Assembly (NCBI RefSeq): GCF_002760665.1
Contig: NZ_PDOB01000018.1
Span: forward strand, 23,667 to 87,666
Length of the DNA stretch: 64,000 nucleotides
Source: Massilia psychrophila
Lineage (GTDB): Bacteria > Pseudomonadota > Gammaproteobacteria > Burkholderiales > Burkholderiaceae_D
Reading direction: 5' to 3'
Positions 21,040-29,018 of this stretch are shown one piece after another (within the stretch, counting starts at the first letter, position 1; each line of letters begins with the position of its first letter). The notes beneath the pieces are model-generated. The model made no database searches and had not been told where the DNA came from. It saw nothing but the letters and a program-made list of their open reading frames with translations. A program made the position numbers and the translations under genes.

Positions 21040-23772
21040 TTAGAACTTATAGTTCATACCGAACAGGATCGTACGGCCGTAGTCGTCCGTCTTGGTGATC
21101 GTGCCGGTCGAGGCCTGGTACTGCTGTTCCAGCGCCTTGTTGGCATTGAGCACTTGCAACAGGATGGTCGCGCCCTTGGCCATGCCGGACTGAAACTCAT
21201 AGCCCAACTGGAGATCGGCGACCGTGTTGCCCTTAACGAACTGATACTCGCGCGCCGCACCGAAGCCCTGCACTTCACCGAGGTAGTCGGAACGTTGGCG
21301 AGCCGCCACGCGCGCCGAGAAACCGAACTTCTCGTAGTACAGCGTCAGGCTTTTCACTTGCTTGGACAGGCCAGGCAAAGGACGCACATCGGTATCGCCG
21401 AACGGGTTGATCTTGCTGTCGTTGTGCGACATATTGGCCTGCGCGCCGAAACCGTCGAGCATTGGCGCAATGACGCTGAACGGCATCGACGCTGCCAGTT
21501 CAATGCCCTTAATGCTGCCGCCTGCGCCGTTGCGTGGCTGGGTAAATTTGCCGATCGGCGTTGCCGTGGTGCGGTTGGACAGGTTCGGGAAACCGGTGAA
21601 CGAGTAGGCGTTGTCGTTGAATTCAAAGATGTAGCTGTCGAGCTTCTTGTAGAACGCTGCCGCGCTGACGTACGCCTTGGTGCCGAAGTATTTCTCGTAC
21701 GATACGTCGATTGCCTTCGCGCGGAACGGGTCGAGCAGCGGGTTGCCGCCACTGCCTTTCCAAGTACGGGTGGTGGCATCGATTTCCGAACGGCGCGCCG
21801 CACTCATCTGATCCATCCGGGCGCGCGCCAGCACCTTGGCTACGCCAAAGCGCACCATCTGGTCGCTGCCGATGTCAAACACCAAGTTCGCGCTTGGCAG
21901 GAAGTCGGTATACGACTTGCCCATGGTGTGCAGCGAGACGATGTCCTGCCTGGTGTCGTCGACCGATGGCGCCGTCGATTGCTGGTCGGTACGGACCATC
22001 TGCACGCCGATATTGCCGCGCAGGTCGAAGCCGGCGACCTTGGTGTCGAGGTCACCCTTGACAAAGGCGGTCGAGACCTTCTCCGTAACGTTCCACCCTT
22101 TAAGCAGGATGTCGCCGTTGATATTCTGGATCAGGTTGTACGACGCCGGAAACGCGGCGGCCGGATCGAACGAAACGCTGCCGAATTTCGAATTACCGAC
22201 CAGCACCGAACCGGCGCCCGCCGGCAACGCGCCCGACGGTGGCGTTTTCAAAATCAGCTTGGCTTCCTCGGCGTTCCTGTCCTTGACGCGCTCGGAGAAG
22301 TTCAGGCCGAACGTGACCTTGCTAAACATGCCATCAAGTCCCTTTTGGAAGCTCATGCGGCCGGCCTTGATAGTGTCCTTTACCGAGATCGACTTGGTAT
22401 AGCCGTTCTGGCCCCACGACTCGGGATCGGTCAGTTTGACCAGCGCAGGGTCGCCATGGTTGTACTGCAGCGACGAAATCGTGTTGCCATTGACGATGCC
22501 AACCGCTTCCGACAGGGGGCGGCCGTTAGCGCCGACAACGCCCGCTTCCAGTTCGGAAATCGATTGCTTGCGGGTGGCGCTCGACGTGCTCAAGTCGAGC
22601 ACTGCCGTCCACTGGTCGCCAAAGCGTAATTCGTTGTTCCAGCCGACCGAGCTCAGCTCAGTCTTGGTAGGGTCGTAGATGTGGCGCGACAGCGGGTTGA
22701 CGTTGAGCCAGGTGCCGCTGACGAGCCTGCCGTTGGCAACGACCGCGCCTGGCGCCAGCGCCGGCGCTTGCGAGGCGACGAAGGGATCGCCATTGCCCGA
22801 TTTCCAGCTGTCGTTGACTTGCAACTCCAGGCCACGGCTGACCACTTCATCGTCAAACTTGGAATAAAACAGGTCGAGCTGCGAGTGGAATTCTTTGCTT
22901 GGACGGTATTCGAGCACGCCCATCAGGCCATCGCGGGTCTTCTTGCTAGTCTTGTTAAACAGCTTGAAGCCATTGACGACCTTGACGTCCTGGCCGTTGA
23001 TCATGGTCGAGCCGGTATAGACGTCGTAGTTTTCCGCAGTGGCCGTCGTCAGGTCCGAGCTGAAGCGGGTCGCGCCGAGGGCGATACCGATCGTGCGGTC
23101 GGCGAACTGGTCGATGTAGGACGCGCTGAAGCGCTTGCCGGCCCCCTTGAACTCGGTGCCATGGCCATCGCGCTCCGCGCGTGCATTGACGACGAGTACG
23201 CGTTGGCCGAACGCCAGCGGACGCACGGTCTGCAGGTCGACCGTGCCGGACAGGCCCTGGCCGATCAATGTAGCATCCGGCGTCTTGTACACGACGACGC
23301 CGCCCAGCAGCTCAGACGGGTACTGGTCGAATTCGACGCTGCGGTTGTCGCTGGTGCTCACTTGCTCGCGACCGTTGAGCAGCGAGGTGGAGAAATCGCC
23401 CGACATGCCGCGGATGCTGACGTTGACGGCGCGGCCGCCGACACTTTGCGCGGTCAGGCCTGGCAGGCGCGCGATCGACTCGGCAATGCTCGAGTCAGGC
23501 AACTTGCCGATGTCTTCGGCCGAAATCGCTTCGACGATCGAGGTCGCATTTTTCTTGACGGAGATGGCCGCTTCGATACCGCGGCGGATACCGCTCACGA
23601 CGACGGTCGCCACCGGTACGTCGGCAACCTGTGCGGCCGGGGCGGTTTGCGCAAAAGCATGGCCAGCGAACGCCGAAACAAACACGGCGCAACCTGCGGC
23701 GACCGGGCTCAACTGGAATGCAAGGCGCGCCCGGGCGAAGCCCCTAGACTGCTTAGTTGCGAAAACTTTCAT
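21040..23772 (-). CDS. TonB-dependent receptor (maltodextrin-type candidate)
   Basis: A 910-residue outer-membrane receptor. The ATG at 23772 has AAGGGGAC just upstream; an ATG 10 codons earlier lacks this. The signal peptide ends near AGHAFAQ. A short TonB-box-like segment (VATVVVSG) precedes a plug domain with EAISAEDIGKLPDSSIAESIARLPGLT, a form typical of the Caulobacter/Xanthomonas-style carbohydrate receptors (TIGR01782 group). The rest is a 22-strand barrel ending GRTILFGMNYKF, with the terminal Phe needed for outer-membrane assembly. It is divergent from a secreted GH13 enzyme across a region with two HexR-like sites, so maltodextrin or cyclodextrin import is likely. Confidence 0.9.
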   Translation of the reverse strand: MKVFATKQSRGFARARLAFQLSPVAAGCAVFVSAFAGHAFAQTAPAAQVADVPVATVVVSGIRRGIEAAISVKKNATSIVEAISAEDIGKLPDSSIAESIARLPGLTAQSVGGRAVNVSIRGMSGDFSTSLLNGREQVSTSDNRSVEFDQYPSELLGGVVVYKTPDATLIGQGLSGTVDLQTVRPLAFGQRVLVVNARAERDGHGTEFKGAGKRFSASYIDQFADRTIGIALGATRFSSDLTTATAENYDVYTGSTMINGQDVKVVNGFKLFNKTSKKTRDGLMGVLEYRPSKEFHSQLDLFYSKFDDEVVSRGLELQVNDSWKSGNGDPFVASQAPALAPGAVVANGRLVSGTWLNVNPLSRHIYDPTKTELSSVGWNNELRFGDQWTAVLDLSTSSATRKQSISELEAGVVGANGRPLSEAVGIVNGNTISSLQYNHGDPALVKLTDPESWGQNGYTKSISVKDTIKAGRMSFQKGLDGMFSKVTFGLNFSERVKDRNAEEAKLILKTPPSGALPAGAGSVLVGNSKFGSVSFDPAAAFPASYNLIQNINGDILLKGWNVTEKVSTAFVKGDLDTKVAGFDLRGNIGVQMVRTDQQSTAPSVDDTRQDIVSLHTMGKSYTDFLPSANLVFDIGSDQMVRFGVAKVLARARMDQMSAARRSEIDATTRTWKGSGGNPLLDPFRAKAIDVSYEKYFGTKAYVSAAAFYKKLDSYIFEFNDNAYSFTGFPNLSNRTTATPIGKFTQPRNGAGGSIKGIELAASMPFSVIAPMLDGFGAQANMSHNDSKINPFGDTDVRPLPGLSKQVKSLTLYYEKFGFSARVAARQRSDYLGEVQGFGAAREYQFVKGNTVADLQLGYEFQSGMAKGATILLQVLNANKALEQQYQASTGTITKTDDYGRTILFGMNYKF

Positions 23773-23978
23773 TTGTCCCCTTAATTTAATCAAAAATCGC
23801 ATTTATTCCCGCAACTACAGCCGGATAAGCTTACAAAACGGGAGTCGGAAGTAAACGTTCTAAGACGTCTTGTTAAAGATTCTGTACTAAAACTAGATTC
23901 ACTGTCAACGGGAGTTGCGTGTAACTACGCATATGTCGCATTTCTGTTGTCCTGATTCAGAACCGTGGGGCGACTCGT

Positions 23979-23993
23979 TGTATTTCAGCTACA
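23979..23993. promoter_or_regulatory. Candidate HexR-like operator, imperfect
   Basis: TGTATTTCAGCTACA keeps the TGTA...TACA ends of the motif. It is centred 33 bp from the strong site at 24012, about three helical turns, which would put two dimers on the same face. Confidence 0.35.
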
Positions 23994-24011
23994 AGAACGT
24001 GCGCACCACCA

Positions 24012-24026
24012 TGTAGTCGGACTACA
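24012..24026. promoter_or_regulatory. Candidate HexR-like operator, perfect dyad
   Basis: TGTAGTCGGACTACA, six-base arms in perfect symmetry, extended to seven by flanking A/T (ATGTAGT-CGG-ACTACAT). This is the best copy of the motif in the window. Confidence 0.6.
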
Positions 24027-24178
24027 TTTACCGAGTTCTTCACCATTTTATGGCAAAACACATCATATTGATGTAGTGAATGATTTTCACTCAGTGGACG
24101 GGCTTGTAGCGACCGCCGAGAATTCACGTCAGCTACTTCAACCCGCATTTTTGTGTTTAAAATAAATTGATTCGCCAC

Positions 24179-26071
24179 ATGAAAAAAATCTTCGCCGCAG
24201 TGTTGGCCGCTATCGCCGTCCTCCCTGTCGCAACAGTCCATGCCAGGGACTACCGCATCGACCACCTCGAACCGCCCTCCTGGTGGACCGGCATGAAGCA
24301 CCAGAAACTGCAGCTGATGGTGCATGGCGAGCGCATTGCCGACCTCGATCCGGCGATCGACTATCCGGGCGTGCGCATCGACAGCGTTACCCGGGTGGCG
24401 AACCGCAACTACCTGTTCGTCGACCTCGCCATCGACGACCGGGCCGCACCCGGCAGATTCGACATCGTCTTGCGCAAAGCCGGCGCCGCTGCCAGTGCCG
24501 ATGCCGATGCCGATGCCAATTCGGGCGTGCGCCATCCTTACGAATTGATGGCGCGCGAAAAAGCCTCGGCGCAGCGCGCCGGCTTTAACAGCAGCGACGT
24601 CATCTACCAGGTCATGCCGGACCGCTTTGCCAATGGCGCGCCGGCCAACGACAGCATCGCGCCGATGCGAGAAAAGGCCGACCGCCAGCTTGGAGGCGGA
24701 CGTCACGGCGGCGACATCGCGGGGATGATCGACCGCCTCGACTACATCGCGGCGATGGGATTTACCCAGCTGTGGCCGACGCCGCTGGTCGAAAACGACA
24801 TGCCGTCGTACTCGTACCACGGCTATGCGGCGACGGATCACTACAAGATCGATGCACGCTACGGCAGCAACGACGAATTCCGGCGCCTGTCGACCCAGGC
24901 GCGCAAGCGGGGCATCGGCATCATCCAGGACGTGGTGCTGTCGCACATCGGCCTTGCGCACTGGTGGATGAAGGACATGCCGACGCCGGACTGGACCAAC
25001 TACAACGGCAAATTCGTCGGCACCGAACACCATCGGGTGTCGGTGCAGGACCCGTACGGCGCCGAGGCGGACCGCCAGAATTTCACGCGCGGCTGGTTTG
25101 GCCCGCACATGCCCGACCTGAACCAGACCAACCCGCTGGTGGCCAACTATCTGATCCAGAACAACATCTGGTGGATCGAATACGCCAGCCTGTCGGGCCT
25201 GCGCATCGACACCTACGGCTATTCAGACGGCGCCTTTTTGACCGAATACACGCGCCGCATCATGGACGAATACCCGAAGCTGAACATGGTGGGCGAAGAA
25301 TGGCACAAGTCGCCGGCGGTGGTATCGCACTGGCAGCGCGGCAAACAAAACGCCGATGGCTTCGTCAATTCACTCCCGAGCCTGATGGATTTTCCCATGA
25401 TGTACGCGATGCGCACCGCGCTGACGGACCAGGAGGCGGGCTTCAACGAGGTGTACGAAACGCTGTCGCTCGATTACCTCTATCCCGATCCAGGCAAGCT
25501 GGTTCTGTTCGAGGGCAACCACGACATAGCGCGCCTGTTCAGCGTGGTCGGCGAAGACCTCGCCCTGTATAAGATGGTGCTTGCCTATACCATGACGATG
25601 CCGCGCATCCCGCAGTTCTATTACGGCACCGAGGTCCTGATGACCAGCACCGCCAAGGGCCGCGACGACGCCAGCTACCGCCGCGATTTTCCGGGCGGCT
25701 GGGCCGGCGACAAGGTCGACGGATTCACCGGCGCCGGCCTCACGCCCCGGCAGCGCGAGGCCCAGGCCTTTGTCAAAAAACTGGTCAACTGGCGCAAAAC
25801 CCAAGCAGTGATCCATCACGGGAAGACGATGCAGTTCGGCCCCGAGCAGGACACGTACGTCTACTTCCGCTACAGCGATAGCAAGCGCGACACGAAGCGG
25901 ATCATGGTCGCCTTTAACAAGAACCCGAAGCCGGTTAGCCTGGGTACAAAGCGGTTCCAAGAAATGCTCAACGGCGCAACATCGGGTGTCGACGTCCTCA
26001 CCGGCAAAACGTTCGAGCTGTCGACCACGCTGACGCTGCCGGCACGCTCGGCCGTCATCCTCGAATTCTGA
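24179..26071 (+). CDS. Secreted GH13 cyclomaltodextrinase/neopullulanase-like enzyme
   Basis: A 630-residue enzyme (ATG at 24179; an upstream in-frame TTG is not needed) with a signal peptide cleaved near TVHA. Residues about 25-110 are the N-terminal beta-domain seen in cyclomaltodextrinases and SusA-like neopullulanases (HLEPPSWWTGMKHQKLQLMV). The barrel starts DVIYQVMPDRFANG and has DVVLSHIG, nucleophile Asp344 in LRIDTYGY, acid/base Glu373 in VGEEWHKS and Asp449 in EGNHDI. It should hydrolyse cyclodextrins, pullulan or maltodextrins in the periplasm or at the surface. The linker at about 105-114 is encoded by a hexanucleotide repeat. It is divergent from the TonB receptor, which would import its substrates. 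Confidence 0.88.
   Translation: MKKIFAAVLAAIAVLPVATVHARDYRIDHLEPPSWWTGMKHQKLQLMVHGERIADLDPAIDYPGVRIDSVTRVANRNYLFVDLAIDDRAAPGRFDIVLRKAGAAASADADADANSGVRHPYELMAREKASAQRAGFNSSDVIYQVMPDRFANGAPANDSIAPMREKADRQLGGGRHGGDIAGMIDRLDYIAAMGFTQLWPTPLVENDMPSYSYHGYAATDHYKIDARYGSNDEFRRLSTQARKRGIGIIQDVVLSHIGLAHWWMKDMPTPDWTNYNGKFVGTEHHRVSVQDPYGAEADRQNFTRGWFGPHMPDLNQTNPLVANYLIQNNIWWIEYASLSGLRIDTYGYSDGAFLTEYTRRIMDEYPKLNMVGEEWHKSPAVVSHWQRGKQNADGFVNSLPSLMDFPMMYAMRTALTDQEAGFNEVYETLSLDYLYPDPGKLVLFEGNHDIARLFSVVGEDLALYKMVLAYTMTMPRIPQFYYGTEVLMTSTAKGRDDASYRRDFPGGWAGDKVDGFTGAGLTPRQREAQAFVKKLVNWRKTQAVIHHGKTMQFGPEQDTYVYFRYSDSKRDTKRIMVAFNKNPKPVSLGTKRFQEMLNGATSGVDVLTGKTFELSTTLTLPARSAVILEF
24491..24520. repeat. Imperfect 6-bp tandem repeat inside a coding linker
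   Basis: Five consecutive units GCCAGT, GCCGAT, GCCGAT, GCCGAT, GCCAAT encode a Ser-Ala-Asp-Ala-Asp linker between the N-terminal domain and the barrel of the GH13 enzyme. Copy-number change would keep frame. Confidence 0.8.
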
Positions 26072-26232
26072 CATCCGGCCAACCTTGACAGCGATTGCGA
26101 TCGTGATCGCCTGTTCGCATGCACTGCCCACGGCGCTTGCCGGACAGGTACCCGGGGTCGACGCCTGGATGGTCGAACAGGACTGCGTGACGGGCGCGGA
26201 GCTGCTCTTTTACCGCGCGGCGGCACAAAGGT

Positions 26233-26742
26233 CTAACAGTCGTACGAATACAGCAGCGTCTCAGGGTCGCCCGGCGCCAGATAGACGATTTTTTTGAAGC
26301 GCATGCCGATTTTGCGCAGCACCGCCTTCGAGCCGGCGTTGCCGGGGGACGTGATCGCCAGCACGCGCCGGATGCCGAGCGCGGCCGCATGCGCCAGCAC
26401 GCCGGCCGCGGCTTCCGTGGCGTAACCCTGGCCGCCATAGTGCGGCATGAAGGCATAGCCGATATCGACGTGCGGCAGGGTGTCGCGCTTGATCAGGCCG
26501 CATATGCCGATCGGCGTGCCGTCGTGTTTGAGTTCGACCAGGCAGAGCGAATGGCCGAGCGCCCTCTGCATCGCCATGGGACCGTCGACGATAGCCTGGC
26601 GCGCCGCCGGCAGCGTGCGGATGCCGCGCTCGCCGATGTATTCGATGAACGCCGGCACATTGACGAGCTCCAGGTAAAAGGCCGCATCAATGAGCGCCAG
26701 CGTGCGCAGGCGCAGCCGTTCGGTCTCCAACACGTGCGTCAT
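26233..26742 (-). CDS. GNAT-family N-acetyltransferase (RimJ/RimL-like)
   Basis: A 169-residue acetyltransferase. The ATG at 26742 has GGGGAGG about 9 bases upstream and begins MTHVLETERLRLR, the standard opening of the RimJ/RimL branch (Acetyltransf_3). Acetyl-CoA-binding motif A is visible as YGGQGYATEAAAGVLAHA (the Q/RxxGxG/A loop) and motif B near NAGSKAVLRKIGMRF. The likely target is a protein N-terminus or a small amine, not definable from sequence. It stands alone between the GH13 gene (convergent) and codA. Confidence 0.88.
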   Translation of the reverse strand: MTHVLETERLRLRTLALIDAAFYLELVNVPAFIEYIGERGIRTLPAARQAIVDGPMAMQRALGHSLCLVELKHDGTPIGICGLIKRDTLPHVDIGYAFMPHYGGQGYATEAAAGVLAHAAALGIRRVLAITSPGNAGSKAVLRKIGMRFKKIVYLAPGDPETLLYSYDC

Positions 26743-26797
26743 TCGGTTCGCCTCCCCAATGGTCAATGGCCGGGATACTGCCGCCGCCGTGTCGGCG

Positions 26798-28072
26798 TCA
26801 GCGCCTGAGGCGAAAATCGACCGTGGCCGGACGGCCCGGCAGGTTCAAGGCAGCCGCCGCCGGCGGCGCTTCGCTGACCACTTCGCCGCGCCGCACCACC
26901 AGCCTGCGCGATGCCCGCAGCCGGATCGCTTCGACCGTGCTGCCGGCATCGAGCAGCACCAGGTCGGCATTGCAGCCCGGTTCCAGTCCATAGCCTTCGA
27001 GTCCGAGGATGCGCGCCGGCGTTTGCGTTACCGCCAGAAAGCACTGGTGCATCGCCTCCTGTCCGGTCATCTGCGCTACGTGCAGCCCCATGTGCGCCAC
27101 TTCGAGCATGTCGCCCGAGCCGAGGCTGTACCAGGGATCCATCACGCAATCGTGGCCGAACGCGACGTCGACGCCGGCTGCCATCAGTTCCGGCACGCGC
27201 GTCATGCCGCGCCGTTTCGGATAGGTGTCGTGGCGCCCTTGCAGCGTGATGTTAATCAAGGGGTTGGCGATCGCCGCCACGCCGGCTTCACGGATCAGTG
27301 GCAGCAGCTTGCTGACATAATAATTGTCCATCGAGTGCATCGACGTCAGGTGCGAGCCGGCCACCCTGCCCTGCATGCCGAGGCGCCCGGTTTCGAACGC
27401 CAGCGTTTCGATGTGACGCGACATCGGATCGTCCGACTCGTCGCAATGCATGTCGACCCGCAGGCCGCGCCCGGCGGCAAATTCGCACAGCAGCTTGACC
27501 GATTGTGCGCCCTCGGCCATGGTGCGCTCGAAGTGGGGGATGCCGCCGACGACGTCGACCCCCATGTCGACCGCGCGGCGCAGGTTGGCGAACGCGGTCA
27601 CGCTGCGCAGCACGCCATCTTGCGGGAAGGCGACCAATTGCAGGTCGAGATAGGGCGCGACGCGGCGCCGCACTTCGAGCAGCGCTTCGACCGCCAGCAG
27701 GCGGTCGTCGCAGACATCGACGTGGGTGCGGATTGCCAGCAGGCCGCGCGCCACCGCCCAGTCGCAGTACTGCATGGCGCGCTCAATCAGCGCTTCCTGC
27801 AGCAGCGTCGGTTTCAGCTCGCCCCACAGCGCGATCCCCTCGAGCAGGGTACCGGACTGGTTCACCCGCGGCAGGCCGTAGCTGAGGGTGGCGTCCATGT
27901 GAAAGTGGGCGTCCACAAACGGCGGCGTCACCAGGTCGCCGCCGGCATCGATCTCGCGCGCCGCGCGCACCGGCAGCGCGGGCCCGACGGCGGCAATCCG
28001 CCCGCCTTCGACCGCGATATCGACCTGGCGCCGGCCGTCAGGCAGGCTGGCATTGCGAATGACAAGATCCAT
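26798..28072 (-). CDS. codA: Cytosine deaminase
   Basis: A 424-residue amidohydrolase that converts cytosine to uracil, close in length to E. coli CodA (427). The ATG at 28072 has GGAG upstream; the open frame continues further but without homology. Metal and active-site residues are all present: His56 and His58 in DAHFHMD, His209 and Glu212 in MHCDESDD, His241 and His246 in HLTSMHS, Asp308 in FGHDCVMDPWYSLG. The C-terminus (PATVDFRLRR) also resembles CodA. No cytosine permease gene is adjacent. Divergent from the phasin gene. Confidence 0.9.
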   Translation of the reverse strand: MDLVIRNASLPDGRRQVDIAVEGGRIAAVGPALPVRAAREIDAGGDLVTPPFVDAHFHMDATLSYGLPRVNQSGTLLEGIALWGELKPTLLQEALIERAMQYCDWAVARGLLAIRTHVDVCDDRLLAVEALLEVRRRVAPYLDLQLVAFPQDGVLRSVTAFANLRRAVDMGVDVVGGIPHFERTMAEGAQSVKLLCEFAAGRGLRVDMHCDESDDPMSRHIETLAFETGRLGMQGRVAGSHLTSMHSMDNYYVSKLLPLIREAGVAAIANPLINITLQGRHDTYPKRRGMTRVPELMAAGVDVAFGHDCVMDPWYSLGSGDMLEVAHMGLHVAQMTGQEAMHQCFLAVTQTPARILGLEGYGLEPGCNADLVLLDAGSTVEAIRLRASRRLVVRRGEVVSEAPPAAAALNLPGRPATVDFRLRR

Positions 28073-28157
28073 GATGCGCTCCGTTGACCGTTTGGGACGC
28101 CCTGATTGTAGCGGCTTCGCAACGGCATCCCTCCCAATTGCACCCCGGCAAACTGTG

Positions 28158-28168
28158 CTGCATTGCAG
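28158..28168. promoter_or_regulatory. Candidate PhaR-type operator upstream of phasin
   Basis: CTGCATTGCAG, a perfect 11-bp dyad of the form CTGC-N3-GCAG, which I recall as the recognition sequence of PhaR in Paracoccus. It lies 112 bases upstream of the phasin start. Confidence 0.45.
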
Positions 28169-28280
28169 AATCAGCGCTTGAAAAATCATCAAATAACGCT
28201 GTTCATCGCCCCAATTCACCGATAGACTACGACGATATTGCATCGCACCATAACCCATAACCGAACGATAAGGAATACCG

Positions 28281-28922
28281 ATGAGTCCCTTTTCCGAACA
28301 GTTTTCCCAAGCACGCAAGTTGCAACTCGAAACGCAATTAAACTTTTTCCGCGACCTCACCGGCAAAGCCTTTGAAAGTGCGGAAAAGCTCGTCGCCCTC
28401 AATCTCGACACCTCGCGCGTCTCGCTCGATCAGTCGTCGAACCTGGTGCGCCAGTTGATTTCGGTTAAGGATCCGCGCGACCTGTTTGTCCTCACCGGCC
28501 AGACCCAGTCGCAGTTCAACAGCATGCTGTCATACAGCCGCCAGCTGTTCGGCATCGCTACTGCCAGCCTGCCGGGCGCTGACTTTGCTGCTGCCCCCGC
28601 TGCTGTCCTCGCGGCGCCGGCGCCCCAAGCGCTTGCCGAAAAAATGCCGGTGGCCGCGGCCGTCGTCGAATCCACGCTGGTCGTCGAGACAAACCACGTG
28701 GTCGAGGCCACGCCGATTGCGCAACCGAAGCCGGTCACCAAAGCTGTCGGCAATGCTCAAGCCTTGATGCCGAGCGCCGCGTCGTTCCCGGTGCCTTCCT
28801 CGGCCCAGCCGATCGCGGTGGCGCCGGTGAAACCGGTCGACGCCAAGCCGCCTGCCGCCACGCCGTCCATCGCAACCGCCAAGGCGCAAGCGCCAGGCGC
28901 GAAAGCGGCGCGCAAAAAGTAA
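28281..28922 (+). CDS. Phasin (PHA granule-associated protein)
   Basis: A 213-residue protein whose first 100 residues are amphipathic helix typical of the phasin_2 family: FSQARKLQLETQLNFFRDLTGKAFESAEKLVALNLDTSR and DPRDLFVLTGQTQSQFNSMLSYSRQLF. It would coat polyhydroxybutyrate granules in the cytoplasm. From about residue 110 the chain becomes a long low-complexity Ala/Pro/Val region ending in the basic tail GAKAARKK, which could contact DNA or other proteins. Start ATG at 28281 with AAGGA upstream. A CTGC-N3-GCAG dyad lies in its promoter region. Confidence 0.88.
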   Translation: MSPFSEQFSQARKLQLETQLNFFRDLTGKAFESAEKLVALNLDTSRVSLDQSSNLVRQLISVKDPRDLFVLTGQTQSQFNSMLSYSRQLFGIATASLPGADFAAAPAAVLAAPAPQALAEKMPVAAAVVESTLVVETNHVVEATPIAQPKPVTKAVGNAQALMPSAASFPVPSSAQPIAVAPVKPVDAKPPAATPSIATAKAQAPGAKAARKK

Positions 28923-28961
28923 AGCCACGGCGTGGAGCGCCGGTTTTCCAAAGGTAGTAAA

Positions 28962-28990
28962 TTAGCGGGCTTCGGCCCGTTAATCGTTTG
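28962..28990 (+). terminator. Hairpin after phasin gene, probable terminator
   Basis: Ten base pairs (ATTAGCGGGC, loop TTCG, GCCCGTTAAT with one G-U) followed by CGTTT. The stem and UUCG-type loop are strong but the T-run is short, so read-through into the ABC exporter genes is possible. Confidence 0.6.
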
Positions 28991-29018
28991 CGGGCGCTCC
29001 AGGCAAAAATAGGCTCTC

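Larger units (their letters stand above)
23773..24178. promoter_or_regulatory. Divergent promoter region, TonB receptor / cyclomaltodextrinase-like gene
   Basis: A 406-bp gene-free spacer. It holds a perfect TGTAGT-N3-ACTACA dyad (24012-24026), a weaker one 33 bp away (23979-23993), a further half-site TGTAGT at 24072-24077, and a dyad TGCGT...ACGCA at 23926-23941 (approximate). Confidence 0.65.

Noticed and set aside
26085..26297. 70-codon plus-strand frame after the cyclomaltodextrinase-like gene
   Set aside because: Overlaps the acetyltransferase 3' end and has no motif or ribosome site.
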